From: Streptomyces plumbidurans
GTDB lineage: Bacteria; Actinomycetota; Actinomycetes; Streptomycetales; Streptomycetaceae
Direction of reading: 5' to 3'
Assembly: GCF_019857225.1 (NCBI RefSeq)
Contig: NZ_JAFJSY010000035.1
Location: 1-64,000 of the forward strand
Length of the DNA stretch: 64,000 nt
Part shown: positions 41,040-49,557 of the stretch, piece by piece
Layout: the number at the start of each line of letters is the position of its first letter
Numbering within the stretch: position 1 is the stretch's first letter
The notes under the pieces: generated by a model
The model's input: only the letters and a program-made list of their open reading frames with translations
The model's database searches: none
Told to the model about the DNA's origin: nothing
Translations under genes and position numbers: made by a program

Positions 41040-42044
41040 ATGCGTATCGGAATCCTCGGCCTCGGCCGTATCGGCGCCTTCCACGCCGAGACCCTGTCCG
41101 GACTCGACGCGGTCGAGTCGCTCGTCCTCACCGACCCGTTCGCGGACGCCGCCAAGACGGCCGCGGAGCGGTTCGGCGGCGAGGTCGTGGACTCGCCGGA
41201 GGCGCTGCTGGCCGCCGGTGTGGACGGCATCGTGGTCGCCGCCGCGACGGATGCCCACCCCGCGCTGATCCTGGCCGGGGTGCAGGCCGGCATCCCCGTC
41301 TTCTGCGAGAAGCCGGTCGCGAGGACCATGGCCGAGGGCGTGCAGGTGCTCAAGGCCGTCGAGGGCACGGACGTGCCGATCCAGATCGGCTACAACCGCC
41401 GCTTCGACGCCGGCTTCGTCGCCGCCCGCGCCGCCGTGCAGAGCGGTGAGCTGGGCAAGCTGCACACCGTACGGTCGACGACGCTGGACCCGGCGCCCCC
41501 GCCGGCCGCGTACATCGCCGCCTCCGGCGGCATCTTCCGCGACTGCTCGGTGCACGACTTCGACATCATCCGCTGGGTGACCGGCCGCGAGGTCGTCGAG
41601 GTGTACGCCGTCGGCGGCAACCGCGGCGCCGAGTACATCAAGGAGGCGGGCGACGCCGACACCACCGGCGCGATCCTCACCCTCGACGACGGCACGATCG
41701 CGGTGGTCTCCAACTCCCGCCACAACGCCCGGGGTCACGACGTCCGCATGGAGCTGCACGGCTTCGCCGACTCCATCGCGGTCGGTCTGGAGGACAGGCT
41801 GCCGCTGCGCTCCGTCGAGCCCGGCGTGACCTTCCCGGCCGGCACGCCGTACGACTTCTTCATGGACCGCTTCTCGGCGGCCTACCGCGCCGAACTCACC
41901 GCGTTCACCGAGGTCGTCGCCGGAAAGCGCCCGTCTCCCTGCACGGTCGCCGACGCCCTGGAGGCCGGCTGGATCGCGGACGCCTGCACGCTGTCGCTGC
42001 ACGAGCACCGGCCGGTGACGATCGCCGAGGTCCGCACCGCCTGA
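41040..42044 (+). CDS. Gfo/Idh/MocA oxidoreductase, inositol 2-dehydrogenase-like
   Basis: 334-residue dehydrogenase close to the IolG group (myo-inositol to scyllo-inosose). GLGRIGAFHAETL is the Rossmann motif (residues ~7-19), CEKPVART carries the catalytic Lys, and RDCSVHDFDIIRWVTG the Asp/His pair typical of IolG. The ATG at 41040 follows taggagcaacaccc. It is the third gene of the PhyH-SDR operon, ended by a 16-bp-stem hairpin. The true substrate may be another cyclitol, because a second IolG-like gene is next to the sugar transporter. Confidence 0.83.
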   Translation: MRIGILGLGRIGAFHAETLSGLDAVESLVLTDPFADAAKTAAERFGGEVVDSPEALLAAGVDGIVVAAATDAHPALILAGVQAGIPVFCEKPVARTMAEGVQVLKAVEGTDVPIQIGYNRRFDAGFVAARAAVQSGELGKLHTVRSTTLDPAPPPAAYIAASGGIFRDCSVHDFDIIRWVTGREVVEVYAVGGNRGAEYIKEAGDADTTGAILTLDDGTIAVVSNSRHNARGHDVRMELHGFADSIAVGLEDRLPLRSVEPGVTFPAGTPYDFFMDRFSAAYRAELTAFTEVVAGKRPSPCTVADALEAGWIADACTLSLHEHRPVTIAEVRTA

Positions 42045-42058
42045 CGGTGCCTCAGTCC

Positions 42059-42103
42059 CTCGTGCTCCGGGCGCTGGGCGGCCTCCGGCGCCCGGAGCAC
42101 GAG
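42059..42103 (+). terminator. Strong hairpin terminator after the PhyH-SDR-Idh operon
   Basis: A perfect 16-bp stem (arms at 42059-42074 and 42088-42103; ctcgtgctccgggcgc with its complement) with a 13-nt loop, 15 bp after the stop codon. No U-tract. Confidence 0.75.
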
Positions 42104-42145
42104 AGTGTGTGAACCACCACGTTGCCCCTGACGGCCGGGAGCGCG

Positions 42146-42172
42146 GGATCTCCTCGTACCACCATGAGATCC
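42146..42172. promoter_or_regulatory. Dyad upstream of the FAD oxidoreductase operon
   Basis: ggatctc at 42146-42152 and gagatcc at 42166-42172 form a perfect 7-bp inverted repeat with a 13-bp spacer, 34 bp before the start codon. It is a possible operator; no regulator is assigned. Confidence 0.35.
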
Positions 42173-42205
42173 ACTCATGCCCCGACCGACCGAGGAGTGA
42201 CGAGA

Positions 42206-43522
42206 ATGAACAGCGCCGTGACGGCCCGGCCAGGACCCCGCAGTGTGATCGTCGTGGGCGCCGGACCAAGCGGGCTCTCGGCGGCACGCGAACTGGAGCG
42301 TGCCGGGCACCGGGTGACGGTCCTGGAGGAGCAGGACGCGGTCGCCGGGAAGTGCCAGAGCGTGACCGTCGACGGCCTCGCCCACGACCTGGGCGGCCAC
42401 ATATGCACCAACCGCTATGAGCGTACGGCGCAGTTGATGACGGAGCTGGACGTGGCGACGGAGCGCACCACCCGCTACCGCGTCCTCGACGTCGAGGGCG
42501 GCACCGCGTCCCGGCAGGCCATGTCATTCCTGCGGGACGAGGCCTTCGCACGCTACCGGGCCCTGCGTGAGCGGGAGTTCCCACGCATCGCCGAGTCCGG
42601 GCTCGCCCACTCGGCGCGTGCGCTCGCCGCACCCGTCGCCGAGTGGATCGCCGAACACGGCATGGAGGCCATGGCCGAGTCGTTCGGCACCGGCTACACG
42701 GCGGCCGGGTACGGCTATCTCGACGACGACGTGCCCGCGCTGTACTTCGTCAAGTACGCGGAGATGACCGGGCTGTTGGCCGGCGGTCCCGAACTGCTCG
42801 GCCACACGGGCGCGTTCACCGTCACGGGCGGGTTCGCCACGCTCTGGCGCCGGGTCGCCGCCGAGCTGAAGGACGTGCGCTGCTCGATGCGCCTACGGTC
42901 GGTCGAACGGCGCGCGGAGGGGGTGCGGGTGCACACGGACTCAGGCACCCTGGAGGCGGACGACCTGCTGCTCGCCGTCACCCTGGACCGCATCCTGCCG
43001 GTCCTGGACGCCACCCCCGAGGAGCAGGACCTCGCCGGGCGGATCCGCAGCAACGCCTACCACACCACCGTCGCCACCGCCTCCGGCCTGCCCGGTGACG
43101 CCTTCTACTTCCTCGACCGGCACACCGCGCGCCGCGAGGAGCGGGGCCACTGCGTCTCGTACCACCACCGCTACCCGGACAGCGAGGTGCGGACCTTCTA
43201 CTCCTACGGCCGCCCCCGCGACGTCGCGGCGCTGCTGCGCGAGGATGTGGCACGCCTCGGCGGGCGGCTCGGGGACGTGCATCTGCACCAACCCTGGGCG
43301 TTCATGCCGCACTTCGGCAGTGCCGACCTCGAAGACGGCGCCCTGGACCGGCTGGAGGCGCTGCAGGGCCGCGGCCACACGTACTACGCCGGCGGGCTGC
43401 CCGCCTTCGAGCTGGTCGAGTGTGCCGTCGCCCACGCCCAGGACCTCGTCCGCCGCCACTTCCCGCCCGCGGACGGCACACTGACCCTGCAGGAACGGAC
43501 CAAGGAGGAACGCACGTCATGA
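42206..43522 (+). CDS. FAD-dependent oxidoreductase (amine oxidase/protoporphyrinogen oxidase-like fold)
   Basis: 438-residue flavoprotein. The N-terminal dinucleotide motif VIVVGAGPSGLSAARELERAG (residues ~14-34) is followed by the GG-type region DLGGHICTN, and the C-terminal FAD-contact end is YYAGGLPAFELVECAVAHA. NAD(P)-binding Rossmann_8 family. The ATG at 42206 has gaggag 8 nt upstream. Its stop overlaps the next Gfo/Idh gene (ATGA), so the two enzymes are made together and probably act in sequence. The substrate is unknown; amino-sugars, amino-cyclitols or a prenyl/aromatic compound are all possible. Confidence 0.75.
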   Translation: MNSAVTARPGPRSVIVVGAGPSGLSAARELERAGHRVTVLEEQDAVAGKCQSVTVDGLAHDLGGHICTNRYERTAQLMTELDVATERTTRYRVLDVEGGTASRQAMSFLRDEAFARYRALREREFPRIAESGLAHSARALAAPVAEWIAEHGMEAMAESFGTGYTAAGYGYLDDDVPALYFVKYAEMTGLLAGGPELLGHTGAFTVTGGFATLWRRVAAELKDVRCSMRLRSVERRAEGVRVHTDSGTLEADDLLLAVTLDRILPVLDATPEEQDLAGRIRSNAYHTTVATASGLPGDAFYFLDRHTARREERGHCVSYHHRYPDSEVRTFYSYGRPRDVAALLREDVARLGGRLGDVHLHQPWAFMPHFGSADLEDGALDRLEALQGRGHTYYAGGLPAFELVECAVAHAQDLVRRHFPPADGTLTLQERTKEERTS

Positions 43523-44535
43523 GCGAACCGGTCGGCGCACCCTTGCGCATCGGCGTCCTCGGCGCCGCACGGATCACCGAGCGCGCCCTGATCGACCCGG
43601 CCCGCGCGGGCGGCCACCGAGTGGTCGCGGTGGCCGCCCGCGACCGCTCCCGCGCCGAGGCCTTCGCCGCCGAGCACGGCGTGGAACGGGGCGTGGACTC
43701 GTACGCCGATCTGCTCGCCGACCCCGAGGTCGAGGTCGTCTACAACCCGCTCGCCAACGGTCTGCACGGCCCGTGGAACCTCGCCGCCCTCGCGGCCGGC
43801 AAGCACGTCCTGAGCGAGAAGCCGTCGGCGAGCAACACCGAGGAGGCCGCCGAGGTGCGCGAGGCGGCGGCGAAGGCCGGCACGGCGTTCATGGAGGGGT
43901 TCCACTACCTCTTCCACCCGCTCACCCGCCGGCTGCACGAACTCCTCGCGAGCGGTGAACTGGGCGAGCTGCGGCGGGTGGAGACCATGGTCGCGATCCC
44001 GGCGCCCGCGGACTCCGACCCACGCTGGTCCCTGCCGCTGGCCGGTGGCGCCATGATGGACCTCGGCTGCTACGGCCTGCACGCGGCGCGGATGCTGGCG
44101 CCCTGGGCGGGCGGCGCCCCGCGGCTCGTCTCCGCGCGCGGCGGGGAGCGGGCGGGCGCTCCCGGCGTCGACGAGTGGCTGGACGCCGATCTGGAGTTCC
44201 CGAACGGGGCCACCGCGAGCGCGCGCTGCCACATGGCGTACGACGAGCTGGAGATGAGCTGCCGGATCGTCGGCAGCCTCGGTGAGGCGCTGGCCCCGAA
44301 CTACGTCCTGCCCCAGCTGGACGACCGGATCGTGGTGCGCACGACGGCGGGCGAGCGGACGGAGCGGCTGGGCACCAGGTCGTCGTACACGTACCAGCTG
44401 GAGGCGTTCGCCGCGCATGTGCGGCAGGGCTCCGCGCTGCCGCTGGGCGCGGACGACGCGCTGGCGTCGATGACCCTGATCGACGCGTGCTATCGGTCGG
44501 CCGGGTTCGAACCTCGGCCGCGCACCCGGCTGTAG
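43519..44535 (+). CDS. Gfo/Idh/MocA oxidoreductase (GFOR / dihydrodiol dehydrogenase-like)
   Basis: 338-residue dehydrogenase. The Rossmann motif GVLGAARITERALI is at ~12-25, Lys in SEKPSASN, and the catalytic region GGAMMDLGCYGLHAARML has Asp and Tyr rather than Asp/His, which is the glucose-fructose-oxidoreductase or trans-dihydrodiol-dehydrogenase variant. The ATG at 43519 overlaps the preceding stop and follows aaggaggaacgc. It is translationally coupled to the FAD oxidoreductase. This is the third of four members of this superfamily between 34.9 and 46.1 kb, each with a different active-site signature. Confidence 0.82.
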   Translation: MSEPVGAPLRIGVLGAARITERALIDPARAGGHRVVAVAARDRSRAEAFAAEHGVERGVDSYADLLADPEVEVVYNPLANGLHGPWNLAALAAGKHVLSEKPSASNTEEAAEVREAAAKAGTAFMEGFHYLFHPLTRRLHELLASGELGELRRVETMVAIPAPADSDPRWSLPLAGGAMMDLGCYGLHAARMLAPWAGGAPRLVSARGGERAGAPGVDEWLDADLEFPNGATASARCHMAYDELEMSCRIVGSLGEALAPNYVLPQLDDRIVVRTTAGERTERLGTRSSYTYQLEAFAAHVRQGSALPLGADDALASMTLIDACYRSAGFEPRPRTRL

Positions 44536-44579
44536 CGCCGGACGCAGGGCGCGGCCATGGCTCTGAGAGGATCGGAGCC

Positions 44580-45047
44580 ATGGCCGTACGCATCACCCCC
44601 GCCACCGTCACCGACATCCGTCAGGTCGTCGCCGACCACTCCCGCTACTGGGGGGAGCGCGACCTGCGGAGCCTCCATCTGCTCGCGCTGGTGCAGGAGT
44701 TCGGTGAGACGTGCCTGGTCGCCCGTTCCGCGGACGAGGGCGATGACGGTGATGACGGCGGCGTCCTCGGCTATCTGATCGGCTTCGTCACCCCCGACCG
44801 CACCGGCTATGTGCATCTGGTCGCGACGCGGGACGACGCCCGCGGCACGGGCCTGGGGCGCGAGCTGTACGCCGCCTTCACCGAGGCGGCGCGGCGGCAG
44901 GGAGCGGTCCGGCTGAAGGCGATCACGAGCACCGGCAACGCGGGCTCCGTGGCCTTCCACCGCAGTCTCGGTTTCGAGGTGCGCACGGAGGAGGACTACA
45001 ACGGCCCCGGCGAGACCCGGGTCGTGTTCCGGCGGGCGCTCAGCTGA
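44580..45047 (+). CDS. GNAT-family N-acetyltransferase
   Basis: 155-residue acetyltransferase. The acetyl-CoA loop [16 protein letters not shown] (residues ~82-97) is intact, as is the C-terminal [12 protein letters not shown]. The acceptor is unknown. The ATG at 44580 has gagaggatcggagcc upstream. It overlaps by 8 nt, tail to tail, with the convergent dehydrogenase gene. An acidic Asp/Gly run ([10 protein letters not shown], ~52-61) interrupts the usual beta2-beta3 region. Confidence 0.82.
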   Translation: MAVRITPATVTDIRQVVADHSRYWGERDLRSLHLLALVQEFGETCLVARSADEGDDGDDGGVLGYLIGFVTPDRTGYVHLVATRDDARGTGLGRELYAAFTEAARRQGAVRLKAITSTGNAGSVAFHRSLGFEVRTEEDYNGPGETRVVFRRALS

Positions 45048-46065
45048 CCGCGTACAGCGCGGGCCGCTGCACCAGCTCCACCTCGGCCCGGCCGCCGTCC
45101 CGCAGCGACCGCACGCCCGCCTCGCACACCGCCGCCACCGCGTAGCCGTCCCAGACGCTGGGGCCGACGACCTCGCCGCGGCGGGTGGCGTCGACCCAGG
45201 CCTGGACCTCGTGGTCGTAGGCGTCGGCGAAGCGTTCGACGAAGTCCTGGGCGATGGTGCCGCCCCAGCGGCCTGCCATGTTGGTGACCATGGCGTGGCC
45301 TTCGCCGATGCGGGCGGTGCCGCGTTCGCAGACCACCTCGGCCTGGACCTGGTAGCCGAAGCCGCAGTTGACGAAGATCTCGGTGTCGACGATCGCGCCG
45401 CCGTCGGTCTCGAACAGCACGAACTGCGGGTCCTGCACGGCCTCGGGCGCGTTCGCGGACGGTGTCGGGCGCAGCACCGTGACGCCGGTGATCTCCTGTC
45501 CGAGCAGCCAGCGCGTCACGTCCATCTCATGCACGACGGAGTCGTTGATGAGCATCTCACTCGTCCAGCCGGGCGGGGAGGCGAGGTTGCGGTGCCGGTT
45601 GTGCAGCAGCAGCGGGCGGCCCAACTGGCCGGTGTCCAGAAGGGACTTGAGCTTCAGGTACTCGGCGTCGTAGCGCCGCATGAAGCCGACCTGGACCCGG
45701 CGCCTGCCGAGTCGCAGCTCCGCCTCCAGCACGCGCAGCGCGGAGGCCGCGTCCGGGGTGAGCGGCTTCTCGCACAGCACGGGAAGGTCGCGGGCGAACG
45801 CCGCCAGCAGGGCCGCCTCGTGGGCGGGGCCAGGGGAGGCGATCAGGACGGCGTCCACGTCGGCGTCCGCGATGGCCGCGGCCGGGTCGGTGTGGGCGGT
45901 GCAGCCGTCGACGCGGGCCGCCACGGCCTTCGCGCGTTCGGCGTCGACGTCCACGACCGCGGTCACCCGGGCGCCGCTGATGACCTGCTGGATACGGCGG
46001 ACATGGTCGGCGCCCATCTTGCCGGCGCCGACGACGGCGACTTTCAGCGTTCCGAGCGAAGCCAT
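45040..46065 (-). CDS. Gfo/Idh/MocA oxidoreductase, inositol 2-dehydrogenase-like
   Basis: 341-residue dehydrogenase. [13 protein letters not shown] is the Rossmann motif (~13-25), CEKPLTPDA the catalytic Lys, and [17 protein letters not shown] the Asp/His pair. It is encoded downstream of a sugar ABC transporter operon in the same direction (120-bp gap), which makes it the most likely myo-inositol dehydrogenase (IolG) of the iol locus. The start is the ATG at 46065 (aaggggg upstream). The 3' end overlaps the convergent GNAT gene by 8 nt. Confidence 0.83.
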   Translation of the reverse strand: MASLGTLKVAVVGAGKMGADHVRRIQQVISGARVTAVVDVDAERAKAVAARVDGCTAHTDPAAAIADADVDAVLIASPGPAHEAALLAAFARDLPVLCEKPLTPDAASALRVLEAELRLGRRRVQVGFMRRYDAEYLKLKSLLDTGQLGRPLLLHNRHRNLASPPGWTSEMLINDSVVHEMDVTRWLLGQEITGVTVLRPTPSANAPEAVQDPQFVLFETDGGAIVDTEIFVNCGFGYQVQAEVVCERGTARIGEGHAMVTNMAGRWGGTIAQDFVERFADAYDHEVQAWVDATRRGEVVGPSVWDGYAVAAVCEAGVRSLRDGGRAEVELVQRPALYAVS

Positions 46066-46185
46066 GCTGGTCCCCCTTCGGGTGGTCGGGCGCCGGGTGG
46101 GTCCGGCGCCGCAGGACCTCGGAACCGGACGCCCCAGGAGCCGGCCGCCGAGCCGGCCCTGACGCGTTCCAGGGCGCCCGTCACG

Positions 46186-47103
46186 TCATGCCTTTCCTTC
46201 CGGACCGCCCGCCGCGAGGGGTGCGGTGAGGTCTTCCCGCTCCGGGAGCCCCTTCACGTCGACGCCGCTGACCTGTGACAACTCGTGCTTGAGCGCGGCC
46301 AGTTCGGCGCCGCCGGCCATGTGGTTGGTGAGTTCCTCCAGGCTGACCTGGGCGCGGGAGGCGGACAGTTCCATGGTGCCCAGGCGCAGCACGCTGAAGT
46401 GGTCGCCGACCATGTAGGCGTGGTGCGGGTTGTGGGTGATGAAGATGACGCCCAGACCGCGGTCGCGGGCGGCGGCGATGTACTTCAGCACCACTCCGGA
46501 CTGCTTGACGCCGAGGGCGGCGGTGGGCTCGTCCAGGATGAGGACGCGGGCGCCGAAGTAGACGGCGCGGGCGATGGCCACGCACTGGCGCTGGCCGCCC
46601 GACAGGGTGCCGATGGGCTGCTCCAGGTCGTTGAGGACGATGCCCATCTCGCGCAGCTCGTGGTCGGCGGTCCGCTTCATCCGCTCGATGTCCAGGCGGC
46701 GTACCGGCCATGGCCCCTTGGTCATCTCGGAGCCGAGGAAGAAGTTGCGCCACACCGGCATCAGCGGGACGGTCGCCAGGTCCTGGTAGACGGTGGCGAT
46801 GCCCTTGTCGAGGGCGTCGCGCGGGCTGGAGAAGCGCACCGGGGCGCCGTCGACGAGGAACTCGCCCTCGGTGTGCTGATGCAGCCCGGAGATGATCTTG
46901 ATCAGGGTGGACTTGCCGGCGCCGTTGTCGCCGAGCACGCAGGTGACCTGGCTGGGGCGGACCTGGAGGTCGACGCCGTGCAGGGCACGGATGTTGCCGT
47001 AGGACTTGCCCGCGTTGCGCAGCTCGACGAGCACGCCGTCCTCGCCCTGGGGCCCGCTGTCCGGGATGATCTCGCCGTGGGTTTCGGGGTTCTTTTCTTT
47101 CAC
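46186..47103 (-). CDS. Sugar ABC transporter ATP-binding protein (single-domain, FrcA-like)
   Basis: 305-residue ATPase with one nucleotide-binding domain, unlike the two-domain ~500-residue RbsA/XylG type. Walker [10 protein letters not shown] is near residue 59, the signature is LSGGQRQ, Walker [13 protein letters not shown], and the H-loop [12 protein letters not shown]. The C-terminal ~40 residues are a charged tail. The GTG at 47103 follows ggaggtga, which overlaps the permease stop. It energises uptake with the permease and binding protein encoded just upstream, probably for inositol or ribose-like sugars. Confidence 0.88.
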   Translation of the reverse strand: MKEKNPETHGEIIPDSGPQGEDGVLVELRNAGKSYGNIRALHGVDLQVRPSQVTCVLGDNGAGKSTLIKIISGLHQHTEGEFLVDGAPVRFSSPRDALDKGIATVYQDLATVPLMPVWRNFFLGSEMTKGPWPVRRLDIERMKRTADHELREMGIVLNDLEQPIGTLSGGQRQCVAIARAVYFGARVLILDEPTAALGVKQSGVVLKYIAAARDRGLGVIFITHNPHHAYMVGDHFSVLRLGTMELSASRAQVSLEELTNHMAGGAELAALKHELSQVSGVDVKGLPEREDLTAPLAAGGPEGKA

Positions 47104-47107
47104 CGGG

Positions 47108-48187
47108 TCACCTCCGGGTCATGGTGCGCTGGACCCACAGATTGATCAGGACGGCGCCGAGCAGCATCACGCCGAGGAAGGCCTTGAACCAGTCGGGGTT
47201 CCAGCCGGCGTAGACGATGCCCTGCTGCACCATGCCGAACATGAAGGCGCCGAAGACCGGGCCGATCGCGGTGCCGAAGCCACCGGTCAGCAGACAGCCG
47301 CCGATCACCGCGCCGGAGATGTAGATGAGCTCCTGGCCCACCCCTTCGCCGGACTGCACGGTGTTGAACGAGAACAGCTGGTGCATGCCCACGAACCAGG
47401 CGCCGAAGCCGACAAGCATGAACAGCGAGATCTTGGTGAACGCCACCGGCACACCGACGGCGCGCGCGCTGTCCTGGTTGCCGCCGACCGCGAAGGTCCA
47501 GTTGCCGTACTTGGTGCGCATCAGCACCCACGTGGCGATGATCGCGAACAGCAGCCACCAGAACACGGTGATCTTGACCTGGACGCCGCCGATGTCGAAG
47601 GACGACGCGAAGACCTTTCTGGCCTGGTCGAAGCCGTCCATGTCGCTGATGTCGTCGGTGGCGACGTTTCCGGTGACCAGCTTGGTCACCGCGAGGTTGA
47701 CGCCCTGGAGGATCAGGAAGGTGCCCAGGGTGACCAGGAAGCTGGGCAGTCCGGTCTTGACGACCATCCAGCCGTTGAAGAAGCCGATCGCCAGCGAGAC
47801 GACCAGCGCGGCGATGACGCCGACCCACACGTTGAGCGTCAGCTGGTAGGCGAGCATGCTCGCGGTCAGCGCCGAGGTGATCACCCCGACACCGGCGGAC
47901 AGGTCGAACTCGCCGCCGATCATCAGCAGCGCCACCGGGATGGTCACGATGCCGAGGGTCGACGACTGGTACAGGATGTTCGCCATCGAACTGCCGTCAC
48001 GGACCGGCGGCGCGGCGATCAGGAAGAACACGTACACCGCGACGGCACCGAGGAAGACGCCCACCTCGGGCCGGGCCAGGATCTTGACGAGCAGCGATCG
48101 TTGGCCCGTGCGGCCGTCGGCCTGCCGGGGGCCGGAGGCCGGCGGTGTCTTCACCGCCGGCTCAGCGTGTTGGGTCATACTCGTCAC
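47108..48187 (-). CDS. Sugar ABC transporter permease (RbsC-like)
   Basis: 359-residue permease with about ten membrane segments. [21 protein letters not shown] (residues ~88-108) is the conserved RbsC/XylH motif, and [14 protein letters not shown] and [15 protein letters not shown] (the EAA-like loop) are typical. The GTG at 48187 overlaps the binding-protein stop by 4 nt; an ATG at 48178 is an alternative. It forms the channel for the sugar delivered by the lipoprotein, in an operon with binding protein, ATPase and possibly the downstream dehydrogenase. Confidence 0.88.
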   Translation of the reverse strand: MTSMTQHAEPAVKTPPASGPRQADGRTGQRSLLVKILARPEVGVFLGAVAVYVFFLIAAPPVRDGSSMANILYQSSTLGIVTIPVALLMIGGEFDLSAGVGVITSALTASMLAYQLTLNVWVGVIAALVVSLAIGFFNGWMVVKTGLPSFLVTLGTFLILQGVNLAVTKLVTGNVATDDISDMDGFDQARKVFASSFDIGGVQVKITVFWWLLFAIIATWVLMRTKYGNWTFAVGGNQDSARAVGVPVAFTKISLFMLVGFGAWFVGMHQLFSFNTVQSGEGVGQELIYISGAVIGGCLLTGGFGTAIGPVFGAFMFGMVQQGIVYAGWNPDWFKAFLGVMLLGAVLINLWVQRTMTRR

Positions 48188-49203
48188 CGGGTGCCCTTCG
48201 CGGCGAACTTGGCGACGGCCTCGACATTGCTCTTGTCGACGAAGGCCGGTCCGGTCAGCACGGGCTGCTCACCGCCGCCCATGTAGTTGCCGTTGTTCTT
48301 GTAGAGCCACAGCGAGTCGATCGCGAGGTAGCCCTGCAGATACGGCTGCTGGTCCACCGCGAACTGGATCGTGCCCTTGCTGATGGCGCTGGTGAGGTTC
48401 TTGTTGAGGTCGAAGGTGGCGATCTTCGCCTTGCTGCCCGCGTCGGACACCGACTGCACGGCGGTCAGCGCGAAGGGCGCGCCGAGCGTGGCGACGTAGT
48501 CGATGGAGGAGTCCTGCTTGAGCTTGGCGGTGATCGTCGACTTCACGGACGGCATGTCGGTGCCGTTGACGTTGAGCACCTCGCTCTTGCCGGAGAAGGT
48601 CTTCTTCAGGCCGTCGCAGCGCTGCGTCAGACCGACGTTGCCCTGCTCCTGCACGACACAGATGACGTGCTTGGCGCCGACCTCGTTGAGCTTCTTGCCG
48701 AACGCCTCGCCGGCCACGGACTCGTCCTGGCCGAAGAACTCCATCAGGCCGAGCTTCTTCCAGTCGCTCACGCCGGAGTTGAGGCCCACGACGGGTATGT
48801 TGGCCGACTTCGCCTTGCCGATGGCGCCCTTGAGGGCGTCGGGCTTGGCGAGGGTGACCGCGATGCCGTCGACCTTCTGGTCGACCGCGTTCTGCACCAG
48901 GTTGGACTGGTTGCCGGCGTTCGGGTCGGCCGAGTAGACGAGCTTGATGTTGTCCTTGGCCGCGGCGGCCTCGGCGCCCTTGCGGACGATGTCCCAGAAG
49001 GTGTCGCCGGGCGACTGGTGCGTGACCAGGGCGACGGTCATCCGGGGCGTGGTGGCCTTGCCCGCGGAGGCGTTGCCGCCGCCCTCCTCGGACTTCTTGC
49101 CCCCAGAGCTGCTGGAGCAGCCGGCGAGGGTCAGGGCGGCTGCCGCGGCCACCGCGACAACGGGAAGGAGTCTGCGGGAGCGGGAATGAGAAACGCGGTC
49201 CAT
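48184..49203 (-). CDS. Sugar ABC transporter substrate-binding lipoprotein
   Basis: 339-residue extracytoplasmic binding protein. The signal peptide ends in the lipobox LTLAGC (Cys ~29), followed by a Ser/Gly/Lys-rich linker. The periplasmic-binding-protein type 1 fold includes VALVTHQSPGDTFWDIVRKG, VDGIAVTLAKPDALKG and VQEQGNVGLTQRCDGL, as in ribose/inositol/galactose-binding proteins. The ATG at 49203 has aggaaag upstream. It is the first gene of the transporter operon, divergent from the iol operon, so myo-inositol is the most likely ligand. Confidence 0.88.
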   Translation of the reverse strand: MDRVSHSRSRRLLPVVAVAAAAALTLAGCSSSSGGKKSEEGGGNASAGKATTPRMTVALVTHQSPGDTFWDIVRKGAEAAAAKDNIKLVYSADPNAGNQSNLVQNAVDQKVDGIAVTLAKPDALKGAIGKAKSANIPVVGLNSGVSDWKKLGLMEFFGQDESVAGEAFGKKLNEVGAKHVICVVQEQGNVGLTQRCDGLKKTFSGKSEVLNVNGTDMPSVKSTITAKLKQDSSIDYVATLGAPFALTAVQSVSDAGSKAKIATFDLNKNLTSAISKGTIQFAVDQQPYLQGYLAIDSLWLYKNNGNYMGGGEQPVLTGPAFVDKSNVEAVAKFAAKGTR

Positions 49204-49343
49204 CTTTCCTGGCACCTCACTGTGCGTTGCGGGGAAAGGAGAAGGGGATCACGAAGATCCGAACCCGGGATCTTGGCATGCCCCGGTCGTGCGCCGCAAA
49301 CGCGGCTGTCGGCCTGGGACGGGATCAAACCCCTGGCCGGGTC

Positions 49344-49434
49344 CGCTGTCAATACTTTGTTAAGACATCATTTCACCGTCAGGTCCGAATGTAAGTACAA
49401 ACTATTGACAGCGCCACCCTTCGAGAACTACACC
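49344..49434. promoter_or_regulatory. Divergent promoter of the sugar transporter and iol operons with 11-bp inverted repeat
   Basis: cgctgtcaata (49344-49354) and tattgacagcg (49403-49413) are perfect 11-bp inverted repeats separated by 48 bp. Each arm gives TTGACA reading outward (plus strand 49405-49410; minus strand 49353-49348). TACACC at 49429 is a possible plus-strand -10 with an 18-bp spacer, and TTTGAT a possible minus-strand -10 with a 17-bp spacer. The AT-rich middle contains ttgttaagaca, a possible regulator site. The region 49204-49557 holds no gene. Confidence 0.6.
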
Positions 49435-49557
49435 TGGGATGCGGCAGCTTCTACTCGCAGCCTAAGGCGCCTGACCTGTAGGTACCCACCGGGGAGCTGG
49501 ACTTCTTCGCCATCGGCCCGTGTCGCCTGCCGTGCCACCCCCTGAACGGAGCTCGTC

